From the NCBI GenBank assembly GCA_029237695.1, contig CM055279.1, positions 2,076,975 to 2,140,974 on the forward strand: a stretch of DNA of 64,000 bases, written 5' to 3'. Both the position numbers and the translations under genes were made by a program. Under the pieces are notes generated by a model. That model searched no databases. It worked only from the letters and a program-made list of their open reading frames with translations, and was not told where the DNA came from. Below, piece by piece: positions 21,269 to 31,612 of this stretch (within the stretch, counting starts at the first letter, position 1; each line of letters begins with the position of its first letter). Source of the stretch: Conchocele bisecta. Taxonomy: Eukaryota > Mollusca > Bivalvia > Lucinida > Thyasiridae.

Positions 21269-21939
21269 ATGAACTGCGACGAACTTCTCGATCAGCTAAT
21301 GGAAGAGACAGTCGTGTCGACTGCCGACACGACTGGACCTGTTGGAACGACTGCCGACACGACATATTTCCTAAAAGATGGCACGGCTACCGATACGGTA
21401 TCTTTCCTGAAAGAAAATGAAAACGCGACGCGACGCTAGCGGCTAGCTGCGCTGGTTGCTGGGGGACAATCGGAGCAGTATCTCGGTAGGCGTCTCTCAG
21501 TTTGTCAGGTGGACAAGATGTCAGATGCGGAGATCGATAACATGTATGCGCGATACGAATCTAGGTTAGGTGCGGAGATGACGAAAACTCTTGGATCGGC
21601 GGCTATTCATCTGTACGCTACCGCTGTTAGTACACTTCTCCCTATACCAAACACCGCGGGGTTGATTGGCGATCTAGAGACTGACCCTTTTGTAGGACAC
21701 ACTCTTAGAACAGTCTGCTGCTCAATTTATCACAAGTTTGGAATGTACTTAGCTCCGCTGACAACCGCGTTGACCACGGCTAAGCACTGTCAATTTGGAC
21801 ATATATGCCCACGAACTATAAGCTCAGAAAATGATGACACAAGACGCACCTGCGAGAGTGACGCAACAGCAATCCCCGATTGCACTTTTATCCCCGATTG
21901 TACTTCCAACCGCACCAGCTCAGGAGCGGCAATTGGGTG
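21269..21939 (+). pseudogene. MNCDELL acidic protein, copy B
   Basis: From ATG 21269 (MNCDELLDQLMEE) through a variable Thr/Asp linker, then a TAG (21438) where copy C has Glu, then VAGGQSEQYLGR, VDKMSDAEIDNMYARYESRLGAEMTKTLG, a hydrophobic LYATAVSTLLPIP helix and FVGHTLRTVCCSIYHKFGMYLAPLT. Unknown function; it is conserved in both B and C. Upstream in the same frame lies a short hydrophobic peptide (CSAASFVASITVIISIGW). The tail carries the mini-palindrome 21869-21883. Confidence 0.6.
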
Positions 21940-22199
21940 AACCCTCAACACTGTTGAAACCGATTATACGACATAAAAACCCAAAAAGACAGGCAGCTGG
22001 GCGGGCAGCGGCTACCACCCGAAATGCTAAACAAGATAAAATACTCGCCGAGCTTCGGCGGCCAAACAGTCGTTGTTTGTTCCATCACCAGCTCTTGAGC
22101 CCCAATCGAAATTGGTGTTTGGGGCAGCAATCTCCGATTGCACCCCCAACAGTGTTGGAGCAAAACATCCGAAGTTGGAGGTGCAATCGGGGAGTGCTG
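21831..22199 (+). pseudogene. NPKRQAAGRAAA small basic protein, copy B, truncated
   Basis: Starts MMTQDAPARVTQ, overlapping the previous gene in another frame. The recognisable core is HKNPKRQAAGRAAATTR followed by a Lys-rich helix. It contains three QQSPIA/LSPIVLP-type peptides produced by palindromes 21869-21883 and 22127-22141, plus 22102-22115 and 22146-22158. At about 22200 the frame runs without a break into a fragment of an unrelated element gene, so the natural membrane-anchor end is lost and copy B stops here. Confidence 0.6.
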
Positions 22200-22355
22200 C
22201 AACTATACAAGAGGCAAATACAAACATTAAGACTGATAATGCATATCGGATATAAAACTAAGGTGTATTATATAAAATTGTTAAAACCCAACGATTCGTT
22301 TACGAATATACATTTCTACGATATCGCTTATAAAGATATATTGAACAAAAAATAG
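22200..22355 (+). pseudogene. C-terminal fragment of unknown subterminal gene, copy C
   Basis: Encodes LYKRQIQTLRLIM...YIKLLKPNDSFTNIHFYDIAYKDI, nearly identical to the end of the protein at 39872-40243. The rest of the gene is missing. It marks the truncated left edge of copy C, joined to copy B in frame. Confidence 0.65.
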
Positions 22356-22375
22356 CAAGAGCCTCCACTCGTGCA

Positions 22376-22430
22376 CAACACCCCAGCGACTGGGCAGATT
22401 TATAGCCGGCACCCAGCCACTGGGGTGTTG
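22376..22430. repeat. Hairpin, 19-bp arms
   Basis: CAACACCCCAG...CTGGGGTGTTG with inner CGACTGGG/CCCAGCCA. It lies in the non-coding left end of copy C. A possible transcription or replication signal; function unknown. Confidence 0.6.
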
Positions 22431-23021
22431 GGACCTTTCTTAAGCCCACGCATCTGTTGGCTCACAGTCTGGGTCGCCTTGAACCCCATTGCCAATTCCT
22501 CTATTAAGAGAAACCAGCGAAGTAAGGCGAGCCTATGTGTGAATTTGGTTTCAGAAATTGCAAAGCTCTTAGGCAGAAATCTTTTAGGCCGGCACCTTTG
22601 AGCTACGCAATTACATCGCCAAATACACAAATATGCATAGACTGCTACCATTAAACAGACGAGACGGACGTCATACGGATCAACAATATGGCATGCACGA
22701 GATGAGACCAATTGTTGTAAGGTCAACAAATGTATATATACTCATCAGTTTACTGTACAATATACAAATGGTGTGCAAATTTATAGCCGAGTGTATCAAT
22801 TACACGGGTTATGAACCATGTGTAAATTGATAGCCGAGTGTATCAATTTACACAGACAGTGTGTACACAGGCGATTACAGTGTAATCTTCGACTGAATTT
22901 GTTATGCGATTACGGCGTAATTCTCAGTGAAAAACTCATGTTGTATAGGTATGTAAATTTGTTTACTGCACCAATATAGAAAATTAATTTTAATTTTGTT
23001 TTAAAAATTTTAAAAATTATT
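22431..23021. other. Non-coding left-end region of copy C
   Basis: No gene seen. It contains repeats of TATAGCCGAGTGTATCAATT and TTACAC (about 22780-22860), which also occur singly at 14590-14620 and inverted at about 39843-39860, always between the unknown subterminal gene and the glycine-rich gene. Confidence 0.5.
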
Positions 23022-23666
23022 TTATAATGGTGCTGTAACATTTCCTCCGACTTTATTTCCAAGTTTTACCCTAAATTTATCCGAATCAGTACACTCAATT
23101 TTGGGCATGGTGGCGCGCGCCTTGATTCTTATATCATTTTTTAATTCTTCATATCTCCCCATTTCTTCCACCACGGATTCAAACTCTAAATTTGATATTT
23201 TCTTATCGGCCAACGCTTTGGACACCATAATGTCTATGCTATTTTTCTTAGACCTAGCGAGAACGGATATTCTATCATGTTTTCTAATTTTTTTCTCGAG
23301 TTTTCCACCCGCCGCCCTAATTACCATACAAAGTATTCCAGATAAAACGGTAATTCTACTCAAAACCCCTGCAAGTGGAACCGTTACAATTGTAGATAGC
23401 GTTGCAGCAGTCCCCGCACCACTCATTACAGATAAACTTGCCAGAACCGTACTAGATGCTTCAGCTATGTTCGCCGCGCGCTTATATTTGTTAGCGTGTC
23501 TTTTTCTATTTGCAAATTCTCTAACTAAAATATCCTGCATAGCGACGATATTATTCAAATCTGAACTTCTTTCGTTAATTGTACACAGTGTTGATGTAGT
23601 GGTATTGAGAGATGAATACAGTGTTGATGGATCGGTATTGACAATTGGAAGCGGTGATTCGTTCAT
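23022..23666 (-). CDS. Glycine-rich membrane-region protein, copy C
   Basis: Intact 214-residue frame from ATG 23664-23666. An N-terminal Ser/Thr-rich stretch contains a short internal duplication (PSTLYSSLN/TTSTLCT) absent in copy D. Then the NNIVAMQDILVRE helix, a hydrophobic small-residue region (about residues 65-105) able to form one or two membrane helices, the signature KHDRISVLARSKKNSIDIMV, and a final charged helix ending LGNKVGG. Unknown function; conserved in all four segments at the same place next to the fibre gene, which suggests a virion component. Confidence 0.65.
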   Translation of the reverse strand: MNESPLPIVNTDPSTLYSSLNTTTSTLCTINERSSDLNNIVAMQDILVREFANRKRHANKYKRAANIAEASSTVLASLSVMSGAGTAATLSTIVTVPLAGVLSRITVLSGILCMVIRAAGGKLEKKIRKHDRISVLARSKKNSIDIMVSKALADKKISNLEFESVVEEMGRYEELKNDIRIKARATMPKIECTDSDKFRVKLGNKVGGNVTAPL

Positions 23667-23686
23667 GATTTTCAATATATTAGTAT

Positions 23687-25274
23687 TTACAAAATAAGTT
23701 CAATTAACAATGAGACAATAGTGGAAGAACTCTCTGGGTCACCGATTTTCGTAACAAAGTTAATAACACTACCTTTGGAAAGTCTAATTCGATCATAACC
23801 GGAGAACGAAACCACCGTCGAACTATCTCCAGCGATTTTAGTGACTCCAACCCCCCGTTCTTCCCCATCTACTACAATATTTATCGCGACCGCGCCCACA
23901 TGTTTACCACTAGCATTAACCGAGCAGACCGCCATTTGGATAACTTCACCTGCAGCTGTCATAGTGTATCCCCCACATTTATTACTCGCTTTGGCACCGA
24001 ACGAATATTCATAGTGCCCCTCAACCAATGGGCCCCGCTTCTCAGCCCAAACTGTTATGGCACGTTTTAGCGTTTTCATTGTTCGCACTATTCCGGCAAG
24101 CGCACTGTTTGCGTTATATGCCTCAGTACGAATCTTATAAGAGGCCTCCTCAAGAGCTTTGGTCGCGGCTATACGATCATGTTTCAGTTCCTCGGAAATT
24201 TCGGTTATCTTTTCGTCTAGTTCGGCAACCGCCGCTTCTCTGCTGAGAGAGTGCTTTAAGACCAACACCTCATAAGCCTCCATAAGGTCCGCCTGGTGGT
24301 TTTCTCGGACTTTATCAATATCCGACCTGCTCTCTTTTTGAAATTCGGTTATTGTTTTATCTAGTTCAGTAACCGCCGCTTCTCTGTTGAAAGAGTCCTC
24401 TGAGAGCAACATAATATCCGCATGGTGGTCTTCTCGGGCTTTCTCAATACCCGTTCGGACTCCATCAAGATCCAACCGGGTCTCTTTTTGAAATTCGGTT
24501 ATTTTTTTGTCTAGTTCAGTAAGTGCCGCTTCTCTGTTGAGAGATTCCTCTGAGCGCAACGCCCCATAAGCCTCCGCAATGGCCTCCTTGTGGTCTTCTC
24601 GGACCCCCTCAACTCCCGACCTGGTCTATTTCAGAAATTCGGTTATCTTTTCGTCTAGTTCGGTAAGTGTCGCTTCTTTACTGAGAGAGTCCTCTAAGCG
24701 CAACGCATCATAAGCCTCCGCAATGGCCTCCGCAAGGTTCGACTGGTGGTCTTCTCGGACTTTATCAATACCCGACCGGGTTTCTTTTCGAAATTTGGTT
24801 ATTTTTTTTTTTTTTATCTAGTTCGGCAACCGCCGCTTCTCTGATGAGAGAGTCCTCTGAGCGCAACACCTCATAGACCTCCGTAAGGTCCGCCTGGTGG
24901 TCTTCTCGGGCTTTCTCAATACCCGACGTGGCCTCTTTTCGAAATTTGGTTATTTTTTTACCTAGTTCGTTTAGTTCCGTTTCTCTGATGAGAGAGTCCT
25001 CTGAGCGCAACACCTTATCAGCCGCCTGATCTTTCTCAATATCCGTTCGGACTCCCTCAATTTGTGCAGTCGCCGTCATCACTTCTACTCTAACATCTCA
25101 TATACTCCTGTGAATCCCGTTTGTGACCTTCGATATAGTTTTATTGATCAGGGCCTTGGTTTTTCCAGTAGTTAAAAAGTCGCCCTCTGTCGGGATGAAT
25201 CCACCTTCTGCCGGTTCCAAATTCTTTGAATTTGTCACCCAATCGGAAGAACTACCTGGTCCGTATATACTCAT
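23687..25274 (-). pseudogene. Fibre-like coiled-coil protein, copy C
   Basis: Starts MSIYGPGSSSDW (ATG 25272-25274) with the EGGFIPTEGDFL motif. The stalk is built of 48-residue coiled-coil units (EDSLIREAAVAELDKKI, FRKEARSG-EKAREDHQADL), and the head is 24190-23687 with WAEKRGPLVEGHYEYSFGAK and INFVTK...SLLIELIL. Stops and shifts occur near 25095, 24790 (a T-run) and 24600-24640. The head with the last two units is one open frame of 290 codons. By analogy with fibres it could be the receptor-binding spike; that is inference. Confidence 0.7.
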
Positions 25275-25307
25275 AATAAAATTAATTATAATATTGGGCA
25301 CCTATAC

Positions 25308-25994
25308 TCAATTGGAAATTTCGAGAACTACCGAAATCGGGTAATCGTTTTTCAACTTTCTCGCTTGATCATCGAGAATAGAGACCGTAAATTCGTGGAT
25401 ATGTCCCGATTCCAAAACTTTCATCTCGGGGTGTGGGAAGTCTAAGGTCACAGTCTCGCCATAGAAACAGTCGCTGGCGGGCACAGTTTTCAGTAATGTG
25501 CTGGGAGTGCCGTCTACCGTGTCGTACGATGTGTTCACCCGATCCAGGTGCACCCTGAGAGTTTTCGTGAAGGCGAAGTCCACCGGATTATCACCGACGT
25601 ACTCACCCGGGGTAAACACTCCTTTGTTTGAGGAGTATGTCTCTCTAAAACCGAGTTGAATACCCAACCCCGGGGAGACCACTACCTTATTATCAGTGCT
25701 GATGGTCATTGTTGCGAGCCCGGTAGCATTCGATACTGTGAGGTTGATTATACCGTCAAGCTCTGAGTTGACAAAATCATTGAGCTGTCTTATTCCCCAC
25801 AGTCCGTGAGGCAGCTTTACACCTAATTGTTGTTCATCCTTCACATAGTAAAACCGTTCGCTCTTCCCCACATTCTGCCATCCAACCGTGAAGGTGATTG
25901 ATCTGAGGCCCACCCGGCGTTTTCCGCAGCAGTTGTCGATTGATTTTTGAAGTTCACAACTCTCTTTTTGAACATTAGTGATAGTAGCAAACAT
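25308..25994 (-). CDS. Penton-like minor capsid candidate, copy C
   Basis: Intact, 228 residues, from MFATITNVQKESCELQ to VVLEISN. Features: a Cys/Gly/Lys N-terminal segment, then mostly beta-type blocks (SITFTVGWQNVG, FYYVKDEQQLGVKLPHGLWG, GVFTPGEYVGDNPVDFAFTKTLRVHLDRVN, LKNDYPISVVLEI). Length and composition fit the single jelly-roll penton protein expected alongside a double-jelly-roll capsid protein, but I cannot confirm the fold by eye. Start codons of this gene and the divergent structural gene are 14 bp apart, implying a shared promoter. Confidence 0.6.
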   Translation of the reverse strand: MFATITNVQKESCELQKSIDNCCGKRRVGLRSITFTVGWQNVGKSERFYYVKDEQQLGVKLPHGLWGIRQLNDFVNSELDGIINLTVSNATGLATMTISTDNKVVVSPGLGIQLGFRETYSSNKGVFTPGEYVGDNPVDFAFTKTLRVHLDRVNTSYDTVDGTPSTLLKTVPASDCFYGETVTLDFPHPEMKVLESGHIHEFTVSILDDQARKLKNDYPISVVLEISN

Positions 25995-26008
25995 AATAAT
26001 ATCTTTCA

Positions 26009-27446
26009 ATGGATACCAAAGCATTTAGCTTTAACTCTAATGCAAAGTACGCGGTCGGAGGTAAATACACGCAAAAAGACGTTGTTAACCACCTTGTACA
26101 CCCAACCGTAACGTTTAGACCGGACAGTGCTTTGTCACCAATTTCCCTTAACACGTTTGGAGAAATATAGGCTGCCCAAGATTAATACGATGGAGGCGGT
26201 AAACGGGTGGAAAGCAACACCGATGCAGCTTTGGCAGAACCAAATAAATTTCGCTGTATGGTGCGCAACAGCCGGGTGTGGAGTTTCACATAAAGACCAT
26301 CTGACATCCAAGAATGTCATGCTCCGAAGTGTCTACAACTTTCACGCGTATTATACTATTAGGAGGATTCGCAAATAACTAGGTATTTCACTACCTCAAG
26401 ACGACGCCTGGGATCCCATTTCCAACGCATACGACCGTATGGCATTTGAAAGACTGTGTAACGAATTTAACATTTCAAAAGACGCGGACTGGAGACAGAA
26501 AGCATTTCCTACCAGCACCGGCCTCGGGGACGTTCTCATTCGGGACCAGTCCGGGAATTGGACGCAGACTGATTTTAGACACGATCACTCCGGTGACCAC
26601 ATCGTCAGTCGGAACGTCGGGAATTTTGACACCGCGACGATGACATTCGGGCCGGAAGTGTCTGGAGGTCGGCACTGTGGCGTGTTTTCTTGCAAAATGT
26701 TACCTCCGAAACGGGCTCACGTCGATTACATACAGCAGGCTGCTGAGGTTCAGGACGCGTGGGGTACATTTATGTTAGATACGGGTCTAGGGTTCACGCA
26801 GGCCGGGGTTACTCGCGTCAACGACTCCATTCGCACGTACGTCTGGGCCATCCTCGGCGCACAGAAGCAAACTCGCAGTTCTATACTGGGCACGGGAACA
26901 GTGTTTGATGCACAAAAACAATTATTGGCACTTGTAGAGGACGCCATCTCAGCTAGGGTGGACCTGGAGAAGGCGATCCAGAATTATCAAGACGTTTTGC
27001 AGAATGCCAGCACCCCAGTAGACTATGTATTTGGAATAGGTCTTTATATGGCGCCGAGCAATATGATACTACGAGACGACCCGGTTGACGGTTACAATAA
27101 TCAGATCGTAATCGCCACGGCCAATCAGAAAATCGGCCACAACGGTAACGTGAACACGGATATGATCGAGTTCACCCAATCTGCGATTGGTGTTGATGTT
27201 GTAAATTCAATAAATTTGAAAAAGATTTCATAAAACCCCCAATTCACGAATTGGCCACCCCATCAAGTTCATTTGAACCCGTTGTTTCACCCACACCCCC
27301 AATTCACGAATTGAGTTCTCCCAATTCAATCGTCAACAGACCAATCGCGATTGGAGAAACACCAATCAATCGCAAATTCGTTGAAATTGGAATTAGGGCT
27401 CGTCGTCGCCCTCGTGGTGATAGGACCACTCGCGCTTTGGTTGTAG
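26009..27446 (+). pseudogene. Tail-anchored structural protein, copy C
   Basis: Starts MDTKAFSFNSNAKYAVGG. A frameshift near 26135 is followed by a stop; the ATPMQLWQNQINFAVWCAT block resumes in another frame; a GAA-to-TAA change sits at about 26376; the frame is then open from about 26439 to 27233 (DADWRQK, DRPVD-type blocks, AGVTRVNDSIRTYVWAILGAQ, FGIGLYMAPSNMILRDDP). The tail LGLVVALVVIGPLALWL survives at 27394-27446 in a different frame. The linker between holds four palindromes (27176-27190, 27239-27254, 27299-27314, 27341-27354), more than in B. Confidence 0.7.
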
Positions 27447-28726
27447 GAATCTCGATTGGTGGCAGAGAATAGTAGGAGACCGGCGATTGCCACGATTAAA
27501 GCCCAAATATTATTGGCGAGCCATCCGACCGTTTTTGATAATATAGATAACAAGTAAGAAACGATACTTCCGATCAGTCCAGGTAGTGCGGCAGCCGCCT
27601 TTCCAGCTAATTTAGCTAGAAGATTGGCGAGGGCTTTTAGTTGTTTTTTTACCCACTCATTGGCTCCACCGGATGGCGCGGGTGCTGGTGGTGGCGCGGG
27701 TGATGGCGCCGCACCACCAGTGAAAGCTAGAACTATGGTTGATATAGTCATGCCGACAGCTGCGAGGATGCTTGCTATCGTGACGCCCTGCTCTCTGAAC
27801 AGAGTGCGAAGACGCTCACCGAGTGTCGTGTCCTCGTGCAGAACCCTTGATATTGTTTCGCGGATCCGACTTATTTGTGTGCGGAGAGCCTCACGGTTAG
27901 CCGAGGCGGCTTCCAAGCGAGCTTCTCTTTCGTCCCGCAAAGACCGCAGTCGTTCGGCGATCCGCTCGGTAGATTCTCTATCATCACCGGCTTCCTCCAG
28001 TTTTCTTTCTTCTAGCGCGATATGTTCATCCAGCGCCGTGAGTTTGGAGAGGTTAACGACCAGTTCGCCCCGGACCGTTTGTAGAGCCACGGAGTTCGCG
28101 AAGAGGTAACGGTGGGTCATCGTTGAGTTGAGTATTTCCCCCAATTGCGATTGGACGCTGAACGTGGTCTCCATCGTGTTAATAACGTCGGTGGCTATTT
28201 GAGGGACCTCACTGAGCTCGACCGTTTCTATCGCGGTGGCCGTCTTCGCCATAGTTTCATCGGTAGACTGTAGGGCCTCTACAGCGCTGGCCGGTATAAT
28301 TGTTTTACCCCTCTTCCAATCCGTGAATCCTAGTTCGTTCCTTATGAATCGGCCACCGCCCGGGTTTACGGCAATGGTGCCCAGCGCTAGGGGTTTACCG
28401 GTCCTCGTGTTGACTATTGGGAGATTTGATGCTGCTTTTAGTCGCAATCTACCGTTCAGATCAAATTTGAACTTGGAGTAGTCGCGACCGACAGAGGGGA
28501 CCAGACCTTTTTCTGCCAAATTGTTGTAGTAGTCATTTACAGCTCCCTCGAGTAATTCCTGACTTTGACTAGTGGTAGCGCCACCTAATCCACCCAATTG
28601 TGATTGGATTGGAACTGGAGTCTCTATGGTGGGTGTCGCGAGGGAATCCTCGAAATTATCATCATCATCACCATCGAGGCAATCGTCTCTGCCGATTTTA
28701 TCCATGTTAATATCGTAATCATCCAT
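27326..28726 (-). CDS. Coiled-coil membrane protein, copy C
   Basis: Open frame of 466 codons, the best preserved of three. Acidic start (DGDDDDNFED), conserved YNNLAEKGLVPSVGRDYSKF, LPIVNTRTGKPLA, LGFTDWKRGKTIIP; a coiled coil about residues 220-300; TM helix TIASILAAVGMTISTIVLAF; linker APAPAPSGG; amphipathic KKQLKALANLLAKLAGKAAAALPG; a second hydrophobic pair WLANNIWALIVAIAGLLL. The last about 40 residues after LLLF differ from copies A and B (which end near FLKPKR) and read through the palindrome-filled linker of the opposite gene. Two palindromes give SQLG inserts at 28141 and 28594. A membrane-active structural protein is inferred. Confidence 0.7.
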   Translation of the reverse strand: MDDYDINMDKIGRDDCLDGDDDDNFEDSLATPTIETPVPIQSQLGGLGGATTSQSQELLEGAVNDYYNNLAEKGLVPSVGRDYSKFKFDLNGRLRLKAASNLPIVNTRTGKPLALGTIAVNPGGGRFIRNELGFTDWKRGKTIIPASAVEALQSTDETMAKTATAIETVELSEVPQIATDVINTMETTFSVQSQLGEILNSTMTHRYLFANSVALQTVRGELVVNLSKLTALDEHIALEERKLEEAGDDRESTERIAERLRSLRDEREARLEAASANREALRTQISRIRETISRVLHEDTTLGERLRTLFREQGVTIASILAAVGMTISTIVLAFTGGAAPSPAPPPAPAPSGGANEWVKKQLKALANLLAKLAGKAAAALPGLIGSIVSYLLSILSKTVGWLANNIWALIVAIAGLLLFSATNRDSYNQSASGPITTRATTSPNSNFNEFAIDWCFSNRDWSVDD

Positions 28727-28803
28727 TTTAATTTTTTCAAAAATTATTAATTATGTATTAAAGACAAAACCATACGGGTTTAATAGTTTCAATAAAATTA
28801 ATT

Positions 28804-30101
28804 ATGTCTTCGAGTCAATACGGTCGCAAACTCAATCCATACCGCAGACTACGTGAGCCCCTCGGGGCAAAAGGCGTGAGACAGAGTGTCGTTATTACGA
28901 ACAACCCATCGACGATCGACCAGAACCAGCAGCTCTTAGTCCGCTTCCCCAACCTCGGAACTCACGACGTCATTGTGCCGGGTACTGTTCGCCTCGCTTT
29001 CACTATTTCGCTAACGTCGACGGACGCGGACCGAACCGTCGTTCAGAACTGTCCGTGGGTCGCCATAGTCAAGAAGACTATGATAAAGATCTGGTAATGA
29101 GGTGATGTCGATCGACGACAGCGACGTCTACCATTGCTATCAGGACCTGTGGAAGACGGCACAGAGAGCGTGAAAACGCTGTCTATCAGGGTATTGACAC
29201 CAGCAAAAATAAGAACGTAACCAAACTTAGAATCGGGGCTGCTAACAAGGCAGATAACAACGCGAGTGACAACGCGGTCGCGAGCGCTTACGGCAACCGC
29301 TTCTACATCCCGCTCGACTTTGAGTTGCTGGAGAGCCACATGCCCTACTATCAGAGTGCTTTGGCTGACCGCCTCGAATACGAACTAACGTTCAACGACT
29401 ACGGCCGAGTTCTCATAACCACCGACATGTTATCGACGTATACGATCGACAATGTTTCGCTGGAGTACGACATGGTCACGCAGCCCGAACTCGCGCGATT
29501 GATCAGAACCCAGTACGCCGGGCGCGTTGCCATACTTTACGACCGAGTTCTTCGCCATCGCAAGATGACGAAAGACAAAGGCGACACATTGTGGAATATT
29601 AATGTCAACGTACCCGCCCGCTCGATGAAAGGTATACTGATGCTGTTTGAGGATGCTCGGTTCACGTTCGGTGCTAGAAAAAGCGACCAATTCTATAACC
29701 CCAAAATCACGAAGGTAGAGGTGACGATCGAGGGAGTCCCCAATCAACTCTACAGCGCGGGTCTTCGCGCGCACCAGCAGTGGGATGAAGTAAGAAAGCA
29801 GTTTGCTGCCGGCTCTAAGCGCTCTCCGGAGGTTGCAGCAGTTGCCAAAGACCTGCACCTCTCGGCCGTCTCCCTTGCGGAGTTCCTGAATACCAAATAC
29901 GCGTTATGGCTAGACATGCGAGCCAGCGACGATGACCAAATACACGGTAGCGGACGCCAAGTTGAGAACGCTAGTGAGGGTGTGACGATCCAGATAACCA
30001 AAGAGGCGGATGGAAATGGCGCATTGAACGTGTACTTATATATAATTACAGACGCACAACTCAACATCGAAGATGGCCGATACGTATCAGCGATCTACTG
30101 A
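28804..30101 (+). pseudogene. MCP: Major capsid protein, copy C
   Basis: Full length. Starts MSSSQYGRKLNPYRRLREPLG. A 2-bp loss at about 29090 (ATAAAGATCTGG against ATAAAGATTTCTGG) and an extra base near 29165 disrupt the N-terminal third. From 29325 the frame is open to DGRYVSAIY, holding ESHMPYYQSALADRLEYE, NINVNVPARSMKGILMLFE and KITKVEVTIEGVPNQLYS. This is the most complete double-jelly-roll-type capsid sequence in the window. The 3' end overlaps the ATPase by 29 bp. Confidence 0.85.
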
Positions 30102-30741
30102 TTTTAATAATTCTAAAGAATTAATTAGCAATCAATACCAATTCACGATTGGAGATGCTCACTCTGCCATAATATGTGGGCAGACAGGATGTGGAAAAAC
30201 GGTTTTCATCCTCGAGTTGCTCGAGGAGTCCTACCGCGATGCCTTTCGTCACATTGTGATCCTGTGTCCCACTGTGCGGCACAACGACACTTATCAGCGG
30301 CGCCCGTGGATATGGACAGTCCCTGAGGTATACGTTATTGACCCGGGTGATAGGCTTCACGATTGGTTGCGTGATTTATACCAAAGATTCCAGGGTGAGC
30401 CCACCCTATACGTGATTGACGACTGCTCGGCCAAGGCGGCGATGACCAAAACGAAGGACATGCTCTCCGAGCTCGCATTTTCTGGCCGCCATACGAGGCA
30501 AAGCGTATGGATCTCCACTCAAAAATACAACGCCGTCCTCAAGGATCTGCGCGAGCAAACGAAATGGGTCGCCCTCTTTCACTGCAAGGACCGAGACTCA
30601 TTCGATGACTGTCTTCGAGAGAATGACGTTATCCCAACGCGCGAGGAGCGCCTGGAGGTTCGACAGATGCTTTCGGAAACTAAGCACGCCAAGCTTTTGC
30701 TAAAGACTGATCAACCAACTGCTTACGAAGTTATCAATTAA
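30073..30741 (+). CDS. ATP: Genome-packaging ATPase, copy C
   Basis: Intact, 222 residues. Walker A GQTGCGKT at residues about 35-42, Walker B TLYVIDDC about 113-120, and the ISTQ polar motif about 150: the A32/FtsK-HerA-type motor that pumps DNA into the capsid in Polintons and related viruses. It starts inside the capsid gene in a different frame, implying coupled expression. Relative to copy B it has 7 more residues before DAHSAIICG; this stretch is made of a palindrome (30138-30152, read QFTIG) and a TTCTAAAGAA palindrome, a clear case of in-frame growth. Confidence 0.85.
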   Translation: MADTYQRSTDFNNSKELISNQYQFTIGDAHSAIICGQTGCGKTVFILELLEESYRDAFRHIVILCPTVRHNDTYQRRPWIWTVPEVYVIDPGDRLHDWLRDLYQRFQGEPTLYVIDDCSAKAAMTKTKDMLSELAFSGRHTRQSVWISTQKYNAVLKDLREQTKWVALFHCKDRDSFDDCLRENDVIPTREERLEVRQMLSETKHAKLLLKTDQPTAYEVIN

Positions 30742-30888
30742 TTTTATAATTAATTAGCAATTACTTAACGCTCGTTAGTAATTGCCGAGTAAATGCTTAA
30801 CAATTAATTTTAAGAAAATTAACAATTGCTGAACAATGCTGAACAAATGCTTAACAAATGTTGAACAAATGCTGAACAATGGTTAACA
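30742..30888. repeat. TTAACAAT/GCTGAACAA microrepeat with AT mini-palindrome
   Basis: Imperfect short repeats as in copy B (21058-21145), here interrupted at 30801-30824 by TTAATTTTAAGAAAATTAA. Confidence 0.55.
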
Positions 30889-31038
30889 ATGTTAACAATT
30901 TGGTGCTCCGCTGCGAGCTTTGTTGCGAGCATAATGGTGATCATAAGTATCGGGTGGTGTGCTTTTTTTATTTTTGTAATAAATAAATATGTTAAAGTGA
31001 TGAGACTTGTTAGAATAGTTAAATTAATTTTAAGAAAA

Positions 31039-31560
31039 ATGAACTGCGACGAACTTCTCGATCAGCTAATAGAAGAAACCTCAACTCCGACTGCCAACAT
31101 CCTGAAAGATAATGATCCGACAGAGCAATCGGAATCAACTCCAACGGCGGTTGGTATTGGGTTGAGTGCAACGACTCCGAATGAAAATGAAAATGCGGCG
31201 CGACGAGAGCGGCTAGCTGCGCTGGTTGCTGGGGGACAATCGGAGCATTATCTCGGTAGGCTTCTCTCAGTTTTTCAGGTGGATAAGATGTCAGATGCGG
31301 AGATCGATAAAATGTATACGCGATACGAATCTAGGTTAGGTGCGGAGATGACAAAAACTCTCGGATCGGCGGCTATTCATTTGTACGCAACCGCCGTTAG
31401 TATACTTCTTCCTATACCAAACACCACGGGGTTGATTGTCGATCTAGAGACTGACCCTTTTATAGGTCACACTCTTAGAACAGCCTGCTGCTCAATTTAT
31501 CACAAGTTTGGAATGTACTTAGCTCCGCTGACAACCGCGTTGACCACGGGTGAAAACTGA
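31039..31560 (+). CDS. MNCDELL acidic protein, copy C
   Basis: 173 residues from ATG 31039. MNCDELLDQLIEE, variable linker with mini-palindrome 31141-31154, RRERLAALVAGGQSEHYLG, VDKMSDAEIDKMYTRYESRLG, LYATAVSILLPIP hydrophobic helix, FIGHTLRTACCSIYHKFG. The frame is open upstream to 30889, adding a hydrophobic peptide (SAASFVASIMVIISIGWCA) that may be a separate small membrane protein; I favour the internal ATG because MNCDELL is conserved and follows an AT-type palindrome. Compared with B the stop (TGA 31558) seems premature by some residues. Unknown function. Confidence 0.6.
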   Translation: MNCDELLDQLIEETSTPTANILKDNDPTEQSESTPTAVGIGLSATTPNENENAARRERLAALVAGGQSEHYLGRLLSVFQVDKMSDAEIDKMYTRYESRLGAEMTKTLGSAAIHLYATAVSILLPIPNTTGLIVDLETDPFIGHTLRTACCSIYHKFGMYLAPLTTALTTGEN

Positions 31561-31612
31561 CAATTTGGACATATATGCCCACGAACTATAAGCCCTAATA
31601 TTAATATCATAA

